Position numbers and translations under genes: made by a program. A stretch of 64,000 bases of DNA from Streptomyces sp. Ncost-T10-10d (lineage in GTDB: Bacteria > Actinomycetota > Actinomycetes > Streptomycetales > Streptomycetaceae). Positions 16,722 to 25,863 of the stretch are shown here, piece after piece. The notes under the pieces were generated by a model. That model saw only the letters and a list, made by a program, of their open reading frames with translations. It was not told the origin of the DNA and did no database searches. The stretch lies in NCBI RefSeq assembly GCF_900091955.1, contig NZ_FMDF01000145.1, forward strand, positions 124,001 to 188,000, in the 5' to 3' direction. Numbering within the stretch: position 1 is the first letter of the stretch; each line of letters begins with the position of its first letter.

Positions 16722-18056
16722 CTAGGAAACCCGCTGCCAGGGCCGGCACAACCCCAGGAAGCAGGCCATCGCACCCACCGCGCACACCAGCTGCACGACA
16801 GCCATCGGAACGGCCGTCCCCTCGCCCGCGATCCCGACGAGCGGCGAGGCGACGGCGCCGATCAGGAACGACGACGTACCGAGCAGTGCGGAGGCGGATC
16901 CAGCGGCGTGCTTCGTACGCATCAGGGCCTGTGCGTTCGTATTGGGCATCGCGAGCCCCATCGCCGACATCAGCACGAAGAGCCCGGCCGCGACCGGGAC
17001 CAGGCCCACGTGCCCGAAGACCCCGGACGTCATCAGCAGCAGCGCGGCCGCGGCCAGCACGATGACCGAGAGTCCGAAGGCGAGCGCCTTGTCCAGGCTG
17101 ATCCGGCCGACCAGCATCCTGCCGTTGATCTGGCCCACGACGATCAGGCCGACCGAGTTGATGCCGAAGAGCAGGCTGAATGTCTGGGGCGAGGCCCCGT
17201 AGATCTCCTGCACGACGAACGGCGAGGCGCTCACGTACGAGAAGAGGGCGGCGAAGGCGAGGCTGCCCGCGATCATGTAGCCGGTGAAGACCCGGTCGGT
17301 GAGCAGCCCGCGCATGGTGCGCAGCGCGTCGCCGATGCCACCGGTGTGCCGGTCCTGCGGCGGCAGGGTCTCGTGCAGCCACTTCCAGACGACCAGGGTG
17401 AGCACCACGCCGACGACGGTGAGGACGGCGAAGATCCCCCGCCAGTCGGTGAACCGCAGCACCTGTCCGCCGATCAGCGGTGCGATGATCGGCGCGACGC
17501 CGGAGATCAGCATCAGAGTGGAGAAGAACCTGGCCATCTCCACGCCGTCGTACATGTCGCGCACCACGGCACGGGCGATGACGATCCCCGCCGCACCGGC
17601 CAGGCCCTGCAGGAGGCGGAAGCCGATGAGGAGTTCCGTGGTGGGGGCGAAGACGCAGATCGCGGTGGCGACGACATAGATGATCATGCCGAGGAGCAGT
17701 GGCCGGCGCCTGCCCCACCGGTCGCTCATCGGTCCGACGACGACCTGCCCGAGCGCCATACCGGTGAGGCAGGCGGTGAGGGTGAGCTGCACGGTCGCGG
17801 CGGGGGCCTGCAGGGACTCGGTGACCGCGGGCAGGGCCGGGAGGTACATGTCCATGGAGAGCGGCGGCAGTGCGGTGAGGCCACCGAGGACCAGGGTGAC
17901 GAGGAGTCCGGTGCGCCGGGCCGCGTCGGTGGCGGCCGGATTCCCGGGAGGTGTGCCGGTGGCCGTGGGCTCCTCGGCCCCGGTCCCGGTGGTCGATATG
18001 TGTGTGCGTTCCTGCTGGGCCCGGCTTGCGCCGCTCTCCGGCATTCTCATCTCCAT
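16722..18056 (-). CDS. Bcr/CflA family multidrug efflux MFS transporter
   Basis: A 444-residue major facilitator (DHA1, 12 helices). Signs include MDMYLPALP after helix 1, the motif A loop GPMSDRWGRRRPLLLG, and RLLQGLAGAAGIVIARAVVRDMY, typical of Bcr/CflA (bicyclomycin/chloramphenicol-type) exporters. There is an unusually long, Thr/Pro-rich cytoplasmic N-terminus. Several starts are close together (18056, 18050, 18044); the last has GGAG at good spacing and may be the true one. Divergent from a Gfo/Idh oxidoreductase. Confidence 0.88.
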   Translation of the reverse strand: MEMRMPESGASRAQQERTHISTTGTGAEEPTATGTPPGNPAATDAARRTGLLVTLVLGGLTALPPLSMDMYLPALPAVTESLQAPAATVQLTLTACLTGMALGQVVVGPMSDRWGRRRPLLLGMIIYVVATAICVFAPTTELLIGFRLLQGLAGAAGIVIARAVVRDMYDGVEMARFFSTLMLISGVAPIIAPLIGGQVLRFTDWRGIFAVLTVVGVVLTLVVWKWLHETLPPQDRHTGGIGDALRTMRGLLTDRVFTGYMIAGSLAFAALFSYVSASPFVVQEIYGASPQTFSLLFGINSVGLIVVGQINGRMLVGRISLDKALAFGLSVIVLAAAALLLMTSGVFGHVGLVPVAAGLFVLMSAMGLAMPNTNAQALMRTKHAAGSASALLGTSSFLIGAVASPLVGIAGEGTAVPMAVVQLVCAVGAMACFLGLCRPWQRVS

Positions 18057-18122
18057 GTAGTTGAATCCGCCTCTATGCTCTCAGCTCAGCCGCACTGGTC
18101 GAGACCTTTTTGGGGAGCAGTC

Positions 18123-19175
18123 ATGACAGGCATGAGCGGGCCCTTGCGTTGGGGTGTACTGGCGACCGGCGGCATCGCCGCGACGTTCACCGAGGACCTG
18201 CGGGCGATGCCGGACGCGGAGGTGGTGGCCGTCGCGTCCCGTACGGACGCCTCGGCGCAGGCGTTCGCGCAGCGGTTCGGGATACCCCGGGCGTACGGCA
18301 GCTGGGCCGATCTCGCCGCCGACGACGAGGTCGATGTGGTATACGTCGCGACACCGCACTCGGCGCACCGGGAGGCGGCCGCGCTCTGTCTGGAGGCCGG
18401 AAAGCACGTGCTGTGCGAGAAGGCGTTCACGCTCAACGCTCGGGAGGCGGACGAGCTGGTGAAGCTCGCCCGGGACCGCGGCCTCTTCCTGATGGAGGCC
18501 ATGTGGACGTACTGCAACCCGGTCATCCGGCGCATGACGGAGCTGGTGCGGGACGGCGCCATCGGCGATATCCGTACCGTGCAGGCCGACTTCGGGCTCG
18601 CGGGTCCTTTCGGTCCCAAGCACCGGCTGCGCGACCCGGCGCTGGGCGGCGGCGCGCTGCTGGACCTCGGGGTCTATCCGGTGTCGTTCGCGCACCTGCT
18701 GCTGGGCGAGCCGGACCGGGTGCAGGCCGACGCGCTGCTCTCCCCCGAGGGCGTCGATCTGCATACCGCGATGCTGCTGGGCTGGTCGGAGGCGGGCGCC
18801 TCGGCGCTGCTGAACTGTTCGATCGTCGCGGACACGCCGCTGACCGCCTCGGTCACGGGCACGAAGGGGCGGATCGACTTCCCGCGCGGCTTCTTCTACC
18901 CGGAGTGGTTCGTGCTGCACCGGGAGGGGCACGAGCCGGAGGAGTTCACCGCGGGGGCGGCGGGCGAGGGGCTGCGCGGGATGCAGTTCGAACAGGCCGA
19001 GGTGGCACGGGCGCTGCGGGCGGGCGAGACGGAGTCGCCGCTGGTGCCGCTGGACGGTTCCCTTGCGGTGATGCGGACGCTCGACGCGGTACGTGACCGC
19101 ATCGGCGTCCGCTACCCGGCCGACGGCCTCGTCCGACCGGCGCCCGTCCGTGGGGCGGGGCCTAAGCGGGCGTGA
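18123..19175 (+). CDS. Gfo/Idh/MocA family oxidoreductase
   Basis: A 350-residue NAD(P)-dependent dehydrogenase with N-terminal Rossmann fold (GVLATGGIAATF), the conserved EKAFTLNAREA loop and the C-terminal DPALGGGALLDLGVYP motif of the trans-dihydrodiol/scyllo-inositol dehydrogenase branch. Substrate unknown, probably a sugar or cyclitol. ATG 18123 follows GGGGAG. Its 3' end overlaps the convergent phosphatase gene by 14 bp. Confidence 0.88.
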   Translation: MTGMSGPLRWGVLATGGIAATFTEDLRAMPDAEVVAVASRTDASAQAFAQRFGIPRAYGSWADLAADDEVDVVYVATPHSAHREAAALCLEAGKHVLCEKAFTLNAREADELVKLARDRGLFLMEAMWTYCNPVIRRMTELVRDGAIGDIRTVQADFGLAGPFGPKHRLRDPALGGGALLDLGVYPVSFAHLLLGEPDRVQADALLSPEGVDLHTAMLLGWSEAGASALLNCSIVADTPLTASVTGTKGRIDFPRGFFYPEWFVLHREGHEPEEFTAGAAGEGLRGMQFEQAEVARALRAGETESPLVPLDGSLAVMRTLDAVRDRIGVRYPADGLVRPAPVRGAGPKRA

Positions 19176-20790
19176 GGCCCTGGTTGCCCACCTCCGTGAC
19201 GAACGATCCGGCCGTCGCGAGGGGCGCGCCGGGCGTGGTGACGGCGGACACCGTGCGGTAGTCGGCGCGCGCCCGCTGCGCGCCCAGCGTGATGACGGCG
19301 TATCCGCGACGGCCGTTGAAGAACTTCATGTGCGGGTTGGCCTGCATCTGGTTGTTCCAGCCGGCCGGCCTGTCCGAGCCGTTCTTGCCGCTGGTGACGG
19401 AGGTGGCGACGATCTCCGTGCCGACGGTGCGGGAGGTCGGGTCGTCGAAGTCCTTCTTCAGGTCGAAGGCGTAGCCGACGTGCACGTCGCCGGTGAGCAC
19501 CATCAGGTTGTCGATCCCGGCGGCCTCGGCCCCCTTCAGGACCCGGTCCCGGGAGGCGGGGTAGCCGTCCCACGCGTCCATGGAGAGTTTGAAGGCGTCG
19601 GTCGGTACATCGCGCCGCTGAGCGAAGGTGACCTGCTGCGGTACGACGTTCCAGGTGGCCCGCGAGGCCCGCCAGCCGTTCAGCAGCCAGCGCTCCTGAG
19701 TGGTGCCGGTCAGGGTGCGCGAGGGGTCCTCGGACTCCGGTCCGGGCTTCTGCCAGCCGTCGCCGTAGGCCTGGTCGCTGCGGTACTGGCGGGTGTCGAG
19801 GATGTCGAACTGGGCGAGGGTGCCGAAGTGCAGGCGCCGGTAGAGCTTCATGTCCGGGCCGACCGGCCGCTGCGGGGTGCGCAGCGGCTGGTTCTCCCAG
19901 TACGCCCGGTAGGCGGCGGCGCGGCGCAGCAGGAACTCCTCCGGTGGTACGTCGTTCTCGGGGGTGCCGCCCGCGTAGTTGTTCTCGGTCTCGTGGTCGT
20001 CCCAGGTGACGACGAAGGGGTGCGCGGCGTGGGCGGCGCGCAGGTCGGGGTCACGCTTGTAGAGGCCGTACCGCAGCCGGTAGTCCTCCAGCGTGACCGT
20101 CTCCTTGTTGAAGTGGGCAGGGAGCGTGCGGTCGGTGTAATTACGGGCCCCGCCACTCGCGTTGACGGCGTACTCGTAGAGGTAGTCGCCGAGGTGGAAG
20201 ACGACGTCGACATCCTCCTCGGCAAGGTGCCTGTACGCGGTGAAGTAGCCGTCGTGGTAGGCCTGGCAGGAGACGGCGGCCAGGCTCAGCACGCTGTTGC
20301 GGGCGCCACGGGCGGGTGCGGTGCGGGTCCGCCCGACGGGGCTGGTCCAGTTCCCGGCACGGAAGCGGTAGTAGAAGACGCGGTCCGCTTCGAGGCCCTT
20401 GACCTCGACGTGGACGCTGTGGTCGAACTCCGGGTGGGCGGTGGCCGATCCGCGCCGGACGATGCGGGAGAAGCGCTCGTCGCGGGCGAGTTCCCAGCGC
20501 ACCTGGACCCGGGCCCGGGGCAGTCCGCTGCCGCTCTCGTAGGGACGGGGCGCGAGTCTCGTCCACAGCAGGACCGAGTCGGGCAGCGGGTCGCCGGAGG
20601 CGACGCCGAGGGTGAACGGGTCCTCGCCGATCTTCCGGGCGTCCAGCTCGGCGGCGCTCGCGGTGCCCGCGGCCGGCAGGTTGACCGAGAAGGCGAGCGC
20701 GGCGGCGGCGCCGGTGACGGTGAGGAAGCGGCGGCGTCCGAGGTGCCTGGCGGCGTCGCGCAGCTCCTGCTGGTGCGATGAATGCGTCAT
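19162..20790 (-). CDS. PhoD-family alkaline phosphatase/phosphodiesterase, Tat-exported
   Basis: A 542-residue secreted enzyme with a twin-arginine signal (GRRRFLTVTGAAAAL, residues about 18-32). The PhoD core shows GDPLPDSVLLWTRL, FHLGDYLYEY, TWDDHETENNYAG and LTGDVHVGYAF; these carry the Ca/Fe ligands of the family. It releases phosphate from phosphate esters and teichoic-type polymers outside the cell. ATG 20790 follows GGGGAGGGACAG. The gene is monocistronic; PHO-box-like repeats upstream are too weak to claim. Encoded convergently with the Gfo/Idh gene. Confidence 0.92.
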   Translation of the reverse strand: MTHSSHQQELRDAARHLGRRRFLTVTGAAAALAFSVNLPAAGTASAAELDARKIGEDPFTLGVASGDPLPDSVLLWTRLAPRPYESGSGLPRARVQVRWELARDERFSRIVRRGSATAHPEFDHSVHVEVKGLEADRVFYYRFRAGNWTSPVGRTRTAPARGARNSVLSLAAVSCQAYHDGYFTAYRHLAEEDVDVVFHLGDYLYEYAVNASGGARNYTDRTLPAHFNKETVTLEDYRLRYGLYKRDPDLRAAHAAHPFVVTWDDHETENNYAGGTPENDVPPEEFLLRRAAAYRAYWENQPLRTPQRPVGPDMKLYRRLHFGTLAQFDILDTRQYRSDQAYGDGWQKPGPESEDPSRTLTGTTQERWLLNGWRASRATWNVVPQQVTFAQRRDVPTDAFKLSMDAWDGYPASRDRVLKGAEAAGIDNLMVLTGDVHVGYAFDLKKDFDDPTSRTVGTEIVATSVTSGKNGSDRPAGWNNQMQANPHMKFFNGRRGYAVITLGAQRARADYRTVSAVTTPGAPLATAGSFVTEVGNQGLTPA

Positions 20791-21052
20791 CTGTCCCTCC
20801 CCTGGCTGGTGGTGTACTCGGGCAGTGCACCGGACCAGCACATCGAGCGGCTGTCGTGTTCGCGTCGCTCCGGCGTCGCGCGGATGAGGAATACAGCGGG
20901 AATGGATGCCCACGGCAAAGTGCGCATACGCGACGGAGACCATGATCATCAATACCGGCCCTCCGAGACGTGAACCCGCCGCCGCATACGCCGCCTTGAC
21001 CCCGTCCGGCCTTACGCGGCCCGCAGAACGGGAAGGCGTACGCTGCGGCGTC

Positions 21053-21826
21053 ATGAGCAACAAACTGTTGAATTCCGGCCCGAAGACGGCGGTCGTGACG
21101 GGTGCGGGATCCGGAATCGGCCGCGCGGTGGCTCTCGCCCTGACCGGCACCGGCTGGTCGGTGGCGCTCGCGGGCCGGCGCCCGGAACCCCTTGCCGAGA
21201 CCGCCGCGCTGGCCGGGGAGAACGCCCGGGTGATCACCGTCCCCACCGATGTGTCACGGCCCGAGGACGTGGACGCGCTCTTCTCCTCGGCGCGGGAGTG
21301 CTTCGGCCGACTCGATCTGCTCTTCAACAACGCGGGCACGTTCGGCCCGCGTTCCGTCCCGGTCGAGGACCTGTCAGTGGAGGACTGGCGCTCGGTGGTG
21401 GACGTGAATGTGACGGGCGCCTTCCTCTGCGCTCAGGCCGCGTACCGGCTGATGAAGGCGCAGGACCCACAGGGCGGCCGGATCATCAACAACGGCTCCG
21501 TCTCCGCCCACGCACCACGCCCGCATTCGGTCGCCTACACCGCGACCAAGCACGCCATGACGGGCCTGACGAAGTCGCTGTCCCTGGACGGCCGTCCGTA
21601 CCGGATCGCGTGCGGGCAGATCGACGTCGGCAACGCCGCCACGGACATGACGGAGCGGATGCGGGCCGGCACCCTTCAGGCCAATGGTGAACTGGCGGTG
21701 GAGCCGGTGATGGCGGCGGCGGACGTGGCCCGGACGGTGCTCCATATGGCGGAGCTGCCCCTGGAGGCGAACATGCAGTTCGCGACGGTCCTGGCGACGG
21801 CGATGCCGTACGTGGGCCGCGGCTGA
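21053..21826 (+). CDS. Short-chain dehydrogenase/reductase
   Basis: A 257-residue classical SDR with cofactor motif TGAGSGIG (about 20-27), NNAG, catalytic Ser in [10 protein letters not shown] and YTATK. The 230s region ([15 protein letters not shown]) is like that of glucose/ribitol-type SDRs. Substrate unknown. ATG 21053 opens [17 protein letters not shown]. It is divergent from the PhoD gene with a 262-bp gap in which I see no clear feature. Confidence 0.87.
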   Translation: MSNKLLNSGPKTAVVTGAGSGIGRAVALALTGTGWSVALAGRRPEPLAETAALAGENARVITVPTDVSRPEDVDALFSSARECFGRLDLLFNNAGTFGPRSVPVEDLSVEDWRSVVDVNVTGAFLCAQAAYRLMKAQDPQGGRIINNGSVSAHAPRPHSVAYTATKHAMTGLTKSLSLDGRPYRIACGQIDVGNAATDMTERMRAGTLQANGELAVEPVMAAADVARTVLHMAELPLEANMQFATVLATAMPYVGRG

Positions 21827-22051
21827 CGGGGCCACGGCCACGAGGCCGGCCATCCCACCCACGAAACGAACAGACGCCCGTGACAAGGCGCGGCCGATCA
21901 AGCCGACCGGCAAGCTCCAGGACTCCCGCTCCTGGACGAAGTAGGGCAAGGGCACCAGGAACTGCCACTGAACCGGGCCACCGGGGCTCGGGGCGCCATC
22001 CGGCCGGCCGGAACGGGAATGCCCCCGGCCGCGGCAGGGTTGACCTGCGGC

Positions 22052-22933
22052 ATGAGCCAGAATTCAGATACCGAGATCCTGCGCTACACCGCCTTCTCCG
22101 CCGACCCGGAAGGCGGCAATCCGGCAGGGGTCGTCCTTGACGCGTCCGATCTCGACGACGCGGCGATGCTCGCCGTCGCGGCGGAGCTGGGTTACAGCGA
22201 ATCGGCCTTTCTGACCGGGCGGGACGAGCCGGGAGACGAAGGGCCGTCGGCCGCGCGGGGATACACGATCCGCTACTTCAGCCCGAAGGCGGAGGTCCCG
22301 TTCTGCGGCCATGCCACCGTGGCGACGGCCCTCGCACTCGCCGAGCGCGACGGCCCCGGTGATCTGGTGTTCAGCACGCCCGCGGGTACGGTCCCGGTCA
22401 CCGTCACCCAGGAGGGCGGCGAGCTCCGCGCCACGCTCACCAGCGTCGAGCCGGACGTCATGGACATCGCTCCGGACGACCTGGCGGAGGCGCTCGCCGC
22501 CCTGGACTGGCCGGCCGCCGATCTCGACCCCGCCCTGCCGCCCCGGATCGCCTTCGCGGGCGCCCGCCACCTGGTGCTGGCCGCCGCGACCCGTGAGCGG
22601 CTCGCCGACCTCGGTTACGACTTCGCGCGCCTCGAAGCCCTGATGCACCGGCTGGACCTGACGACCCTGCAGCTGGTGTGGCGGGCGGCGCCGGACGTCT
22701 TCCACGTCCGCGACCCGTTCCCGGTCGGCGGCGTGGTGGAGGACCCCGCCACGGGCGCGGCGGCGGCCGCCTTCGGCGCCTATGTGCGCGCCCTGGGCCT
22801 CGTCCCGGACACCGCGGTCCTCACCCTTCACCAGGGCGAGGACATGGGCCGCCCCGGCACGCTCACGGTCGAACTGCGGGCGGGCGACACGCGGGTGCGG
22901 GTGAGCGGTACGGGAACCCGGATCGAGGCCTGA
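22052..22933 (+). CDS. PhzF family isomerase/epimerase
   Basis: A 293-residue PhzF-fold protein. It has the N-terminal FSADPEGGNPAGVVL segment, the glycine loop and ESAFL (active-site Glu expected here), the FCGHATVATA loop and VEDPATGAAAAAFGAY near the C-terminus. ATG 22052 is chosen as the start of MSQNSDTEIL; the ribosome site is weak. The upstream 225 bp after the SDR gene contain only a short open stretch (21885-21931) that I cannot identify. Substrate unknown. Confidence 0.88.
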   Translation: MSQNSDTEILRYTAFSADPEGGNPAGVVLDASDLDDAAMLAVAAELGYSESAFLTGRDEPGDEGPSAARGYTIRYFSPKAEVPFCGHATVATALALAERDGPGDLVFSTPAGTVPVTVTQEGGELRATLTSVEPDVMDIAPDDLAEALAALDWPAADLDPALPPRIAFAGARHLVLAAATRERLADLGYDFARLEALMHRLDLTTLQLVWRAAPDVFHVRDPFPVGGVVEDPATGAAAAAFGAYVRALGLVPDTAVLTLHQGEDMGRPGTLTVELRAGDTRVRVSGTGTRIEA

Positions 22934-22954
22934 CAAGGGGGCGCCGCGGCACCG

Positions 22955-23896
22955 TCAGCCGCTGAGGTGCCGGCGATACCACGGCGCGTGCCGGGTGAAC
23001 GCGGTCGCGAACCCTTCGCCCGGCTCCCAGTCGAAGTCCTGGCCGACCCGTTCGTCGGTGAACCAGTGGTCCACGGCGAGCATGCCGAGGTGGTGCAGCG
23101 CGTACGGGACGTCGGCGAGCCGCTCGCGGGCCGTGTCCACATCGATTCCGGTGGCTCCCCAGGGCAGCCGCAGCTCGTCGACGACTGTGGACAGCAGCTG
23201 CGAACAACTCACCGGTTCGGGGTGGTTGACGTGGTAGACCCCGGCCGGCTCCTTCGACGACAGTGCCGCACCCAGCAGCGCCCGCCCCAGCGTCTGTACG
23301 TCGATCATCGAGTGCCGGGCCTCGCACCCGGTCAGTCCGGCCGAGAGCTGCCGGACGAGCGCGACCAGGCCGGGCACGGCCCATCGGTCCCCGGCCCCGT
23401 ACACGATGTGCGGGCGCACGACGACGCCGCCGGCGGCCAGGACATGCTGTTCGGCGGCGGCGCGGGTCAGGCTGGTGGCCGAGGCGGGGTCCGGCTCGGC
23501 CTGTCCGGGCCGCAGCCGGGTGAACGGGCCCCGACCGTAGACGGATGCCGTGCTCAGGTGGACGATCCGGGTGACTCCGCAGCGGGCCGCCTCTTCGGTC
23601 AGGGCACGAGTTCCTTGATCATTTACGGACCGGGCGGTCGGTTCGTCGCCGCCGATCCGTGAGGCGCAGTGGATCACCGCGTCGATGCCCTCGCAGCTGC
23701 CGCGCAGCGTTGCGGGGTCGGCGAGGTCCCCGTACACCGTCTCGATACCTGGCCCGGCGCCTGCCGTTGCCGATGCGGTGAGAGCTGTCCGGTGGGTCAT
23801 CAGCCGCAGCCGGACATCAGGAGTGGCCCTGGCCGCGGCCACCACATGGCTGCCGATGAAACCGGTCGCGCCGGTGATGAGTATGCGCAGTGTCAT
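22955..23896 (-). CDS. NAD-dependent epimerase/dehydratase paired with AfsA homologue
   Basis: A 313-residue extended SDR with GATGFIG at residues 9-15 and a YGAGDRW region. Its ATG overlaps the stop of the AfsA-like gene by 4 bp (ATGA), so the two are made together. In several Streptomyces gamma-butyrolactone loci a reductase of this kind follows the AfsA/ScbA gene and is thought to act in the butenolide/butyrolactone pathway; that role is inferred here from position. The usual catalytic YxxxK is not obvious, which is worth checking. Confidence 0.78.
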   Translation of the reverse strand: MTLRILITGATGFIGSHVVAAARATPDVRLRLMTHRTALTASATAGAGPGIETVYGDLADPATLRGSCEGIDAVIHCASRIGGDEPTARSVNDQGTRALTEEAARCGVTRIVHLSTASVYGRGPFTRLRPGQAEPDPASATSLTRAAAEQHVLAAGGVVVRPHIVYGAGDRWAVPGLVALVRQLSAGLTGCEARHSMIDVQTLGRALLGAALSSKEPAGVYHVNHPEPVSCSQLLSTVVDELRLPWGATGIDVDTARERLADVPYALHHLGMLAVDHWFTDERVGQDFDWEPGEGFATAFTRHAPWYRRHLSG

Positions 23897-24945
23897 GACT
23901 GGTCATTCTGCCGGTCGCCCACCCGGCTCCCCTGATTCCCCGCTGTGCCGTGCAGGCCGCTCGGGGAGCCGAGGGTGCAGGTGAAGACCGGCTCGCCGTC
24001 CTGGATCGCCGACACGTGCACCCCGGTCGTACTGCGGTCGCCGGCCGGGACGGGACGGGCCTCGATCCAGCAGGGCCGGTCGAGTTCCACGTACCGGAGG
24101 AAGTCGGTCTTCACCGATGCCGGGAGGAAGTCATGACCGGGGGTGACGGCGACGGCCGCCTGGCGGGCCGCCTCCAGCAGCAGAATGCCCGGCACATGGT
24201 CGTTGGGCCGGGCGAACAATGTCGGATGTGCGGTGTCGAGCCGCAGCTGCCAGACGTTCCGCTGCGGACCCGGCGCCAGTACGACATCGCGTACATCGGT
24301 CCTGCCCACCTCGGCCGGTGCGACGGCGGGCAGGAGGGGTATCGGGACGCCGATCACTTCCTGCCGGTCGCCCCGCAGCCTGTTGTACACCCTGGCCGAG
24401 GTGCAGCTGATACGTCCTCCGCCTCGGGCGAGGACGGTGCCGAGGCGGTGCAGGAGCAGCTCGACATGCATGGAGCCGATGCTCCGGCCGCGCCGCCGGA
24501 TCCGGGAGCAGGTCACATCGACCGTGATGTCCCAGGGCGCCTCGCCCAGGAGCAGCCGATCGGGCTCGGAGACGTACGCGAGCTCCCACATCACGAACTG
24601 GTCCCCGACCGGGACGTCGAACGCCGCATGTCCCAGGAGCATCGTCGTCTGCCGCATGGTCTCCGCGATCAGCAGTGGGTCCTGGTAACGGCCCGACACG
24701 GGGGCGAAGAAGCGGTGCGTATGCGGCCAACGGGCCGATACCGAGAACTGGGTGTCGGTCTGCGGGGTCCAGCCGGTGGGAAAGACGTCCTCGGCGTCGG
24801 ACCGGTGGACCAGGTGTCTCGGGAAGTCCGCTTCCCCATGTCTGCCCCAGGATGCCGCCTCGCCCCCTTTGGGGGTTGCGATGAATTCTGCGGCACCTCC
24901 GTCCTTGACGGGCACCGATGCGCTGTGCGAGGTGAGCTGAACCAT
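23893..24945 (-). CDS. AfsA/ScbA-type gamma-butyrolactone biosynthesis protein
   Basis: A 350-residue protein with two AfsA hotdog repeats. The first covers about residues 45-180 (LVHRSDAEDVFPTGW); the second about 200-330 (HPTLFARPNDHVPGILLLEAARQAA). AfsA condenses a beta-keto acyl chain with dihydroxyacetone phosphate, the first step to A-factor-like signals. ATG 24945 follows GGGAGGAAAA; an upstream in-frame start at 24969 has no site. Divergent from the ScbR-like receptor gene, the classic arrangement for a gamma-butyrolactone switch. Confidence 0.92.
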   Translation of the reverse strand: MVQLTSHSASVPVKDGGAAEFIATPKGGEAASWGRHGEADFPRHLVHRSDAEDVFPTGWTPQTDTQFSVSARWPHTHRFFAPVSGRYQDPLLIAETMRQTTMLLGHAAFDVPVGDQFVMWELAYVSEPDRLLLGEAPWDITVDVTCSRIRRRGRSIGSMHVELLLHRLGTVLARGGGRISCTSARVYNRLRGDRQEVIGVPIPLLPAVAPAEVGRTDVRDVVLAPGPQRNVWQLRLDTAHPTLFARPNDHVPGILLLEAARQAAVAVTPGHDFLPASVKTDFLRYVELDRPCWIEARPVPAGDRSTTGVHVSAIQDGEPVFTCTLGSPSGLHGTAGNQGSRVGDRQNDQS

Positions 24946-24996
24946 GAATTTTCCTCCCAGAGGATCCATACCGGGAGGGCGGGCCGCCCTCGCAGT

Positions 24997-25020
24997 AAGA
25001 TACTGACAGTCCGGTTTTCC
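24997..25020. promoter_or_regulatory. Putative autoregulatory element (ARE) for the ScbR-like receptor
   Basis: A 24-bp imperfect palindrome, left half AAGATACTGAC and right half AGTCCGGTTTTCC, resembles the AT-edged GAC/GTC-centred AREs bound by ArpA/ScbR-type receptors. It lies 52 bp upstream of the AfsA-like start and about 60 bp upstream of the receptor start. Confidence 0.55.
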
Positions 25021-25078
25021 TATCCAGCCTTATCCCAGTGGCACTGACCACGCCACGACTGAGAGAGACTCGTAGCTG

Positions 25079-25741
25079 ATGGCACAGCAGGCGCGCGCGA
25101 TCCAGACTCGACGGTCAATCCTGGTGGCAGCCGCCGCCGTCTTCGACGAACGCGGTTACAGCAGCGCCACCATCAGTGAAATTCTTGCGCGGGCCGGAGT
25201 GACAAAGGGAGCGCTCTACTTCCATTTCACCTCGAAGGAAGACCTTGCACTCGGGGTGATGGACGTACAGCTGGACAGCGATCCACTTCCCGCCCAGCTG
25301 ACGAAGCTTCAGGAATTGGTCGATCAGGGCATGCTGCTCGCCCACCGGCTCCTGCATGAGCCACTGGTACGCGCCAGCGTCGGGCTGGCCATGGATCAGG
25401 CGGTGGAAGGCCTCGACCGGGGCACCCCGTTCCGTGCCTGGATAGACCGGCTCGAAAATCTGCTGACCGCCGCGAAGAACCAGGGTGAACTCCTGCCGCA
25501 CGTCGACGCCCGCGAGACCGCCGAAATGCTGGCGGGATCCTTCTCCGGCATTCAGGTGATGTCTCAAGCCCTGTGCAAGCGGGAGGACTTGGGGCGGCGG
25601 ATCTCGGTCCTTCTGCATTACGTACTGCCGAGCATCTCGACCCCTGCCGTGCTGGCCACGCTCGACATGGCCGAGGACCGGGGCGAGCGCCTGTTCGGCA
25701 CCCTCGGATCAGTCCCCAGCCAGGCCGGCGCACCCGGCTGA
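25079..25741 (+). CDS. ScbR/ArpA-type gamma-butyrolactone receptor, TetR family
   Basis: A 220-residue TetR regulator whose N-terminus (RAIQTRRSILVAAAAVFDERG) and HTH (TISEILARAGVTKGALYFHF) match gamma-butyrolactone receptors closely. The ligand domain keeps the family pattern around FRAWIDRLENLL and the conserved Trp near residue 121. It should repress itself and the divergent AfsA-like gene until the signal binds. No antibiotic cluster is visible next to it; downstream is a glycosyltransferase in the same direction. Confidence 0.9.
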   Translation: MAQQARAIQTRRSILVAAAAVFDERGYSSATISEILARAGVTKGALYFHFTSKEDLALGVMDVQLDSDPLPAQLTKLQELVDQGMLLAHRLLHEPLVRASVGLAMDQAVEGLDRGTPFRAWIDRLENLLTAAKNQGELLPHVDARETAEMLAGSFSGIQVMSQALCKREDLGRRISVLLHYVLPSISTPAVLATLDMAEDRGERLFGTLGSVPSQAGAPG

Positions 25742-25863
25742 CGGGTGGAGCCCCTGCCGAGGAGTCACGGGGCATGACACGGCAGCGACGATCGGCTGAA
25801 CATCGGGCGACGAAGAGTTGCGGCTACGATCGCGGGCACCCAGCGAGACCAGGAGTGCCGACC

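Noticed and set aside
20791-20960. PHO box upstream of the PhoD phosphatase
   Set aside because: ATTCC-type repeats with 11-bp spacing are visible on the reverse strand, but they match the GTTCACC consensus poorly.
21885-21952. Short coding-like stretch ending in PTGKLQDSRSWTK
   Set aside because: Too short, no start signal, family not recognisable; left as plain intergenic sequence.
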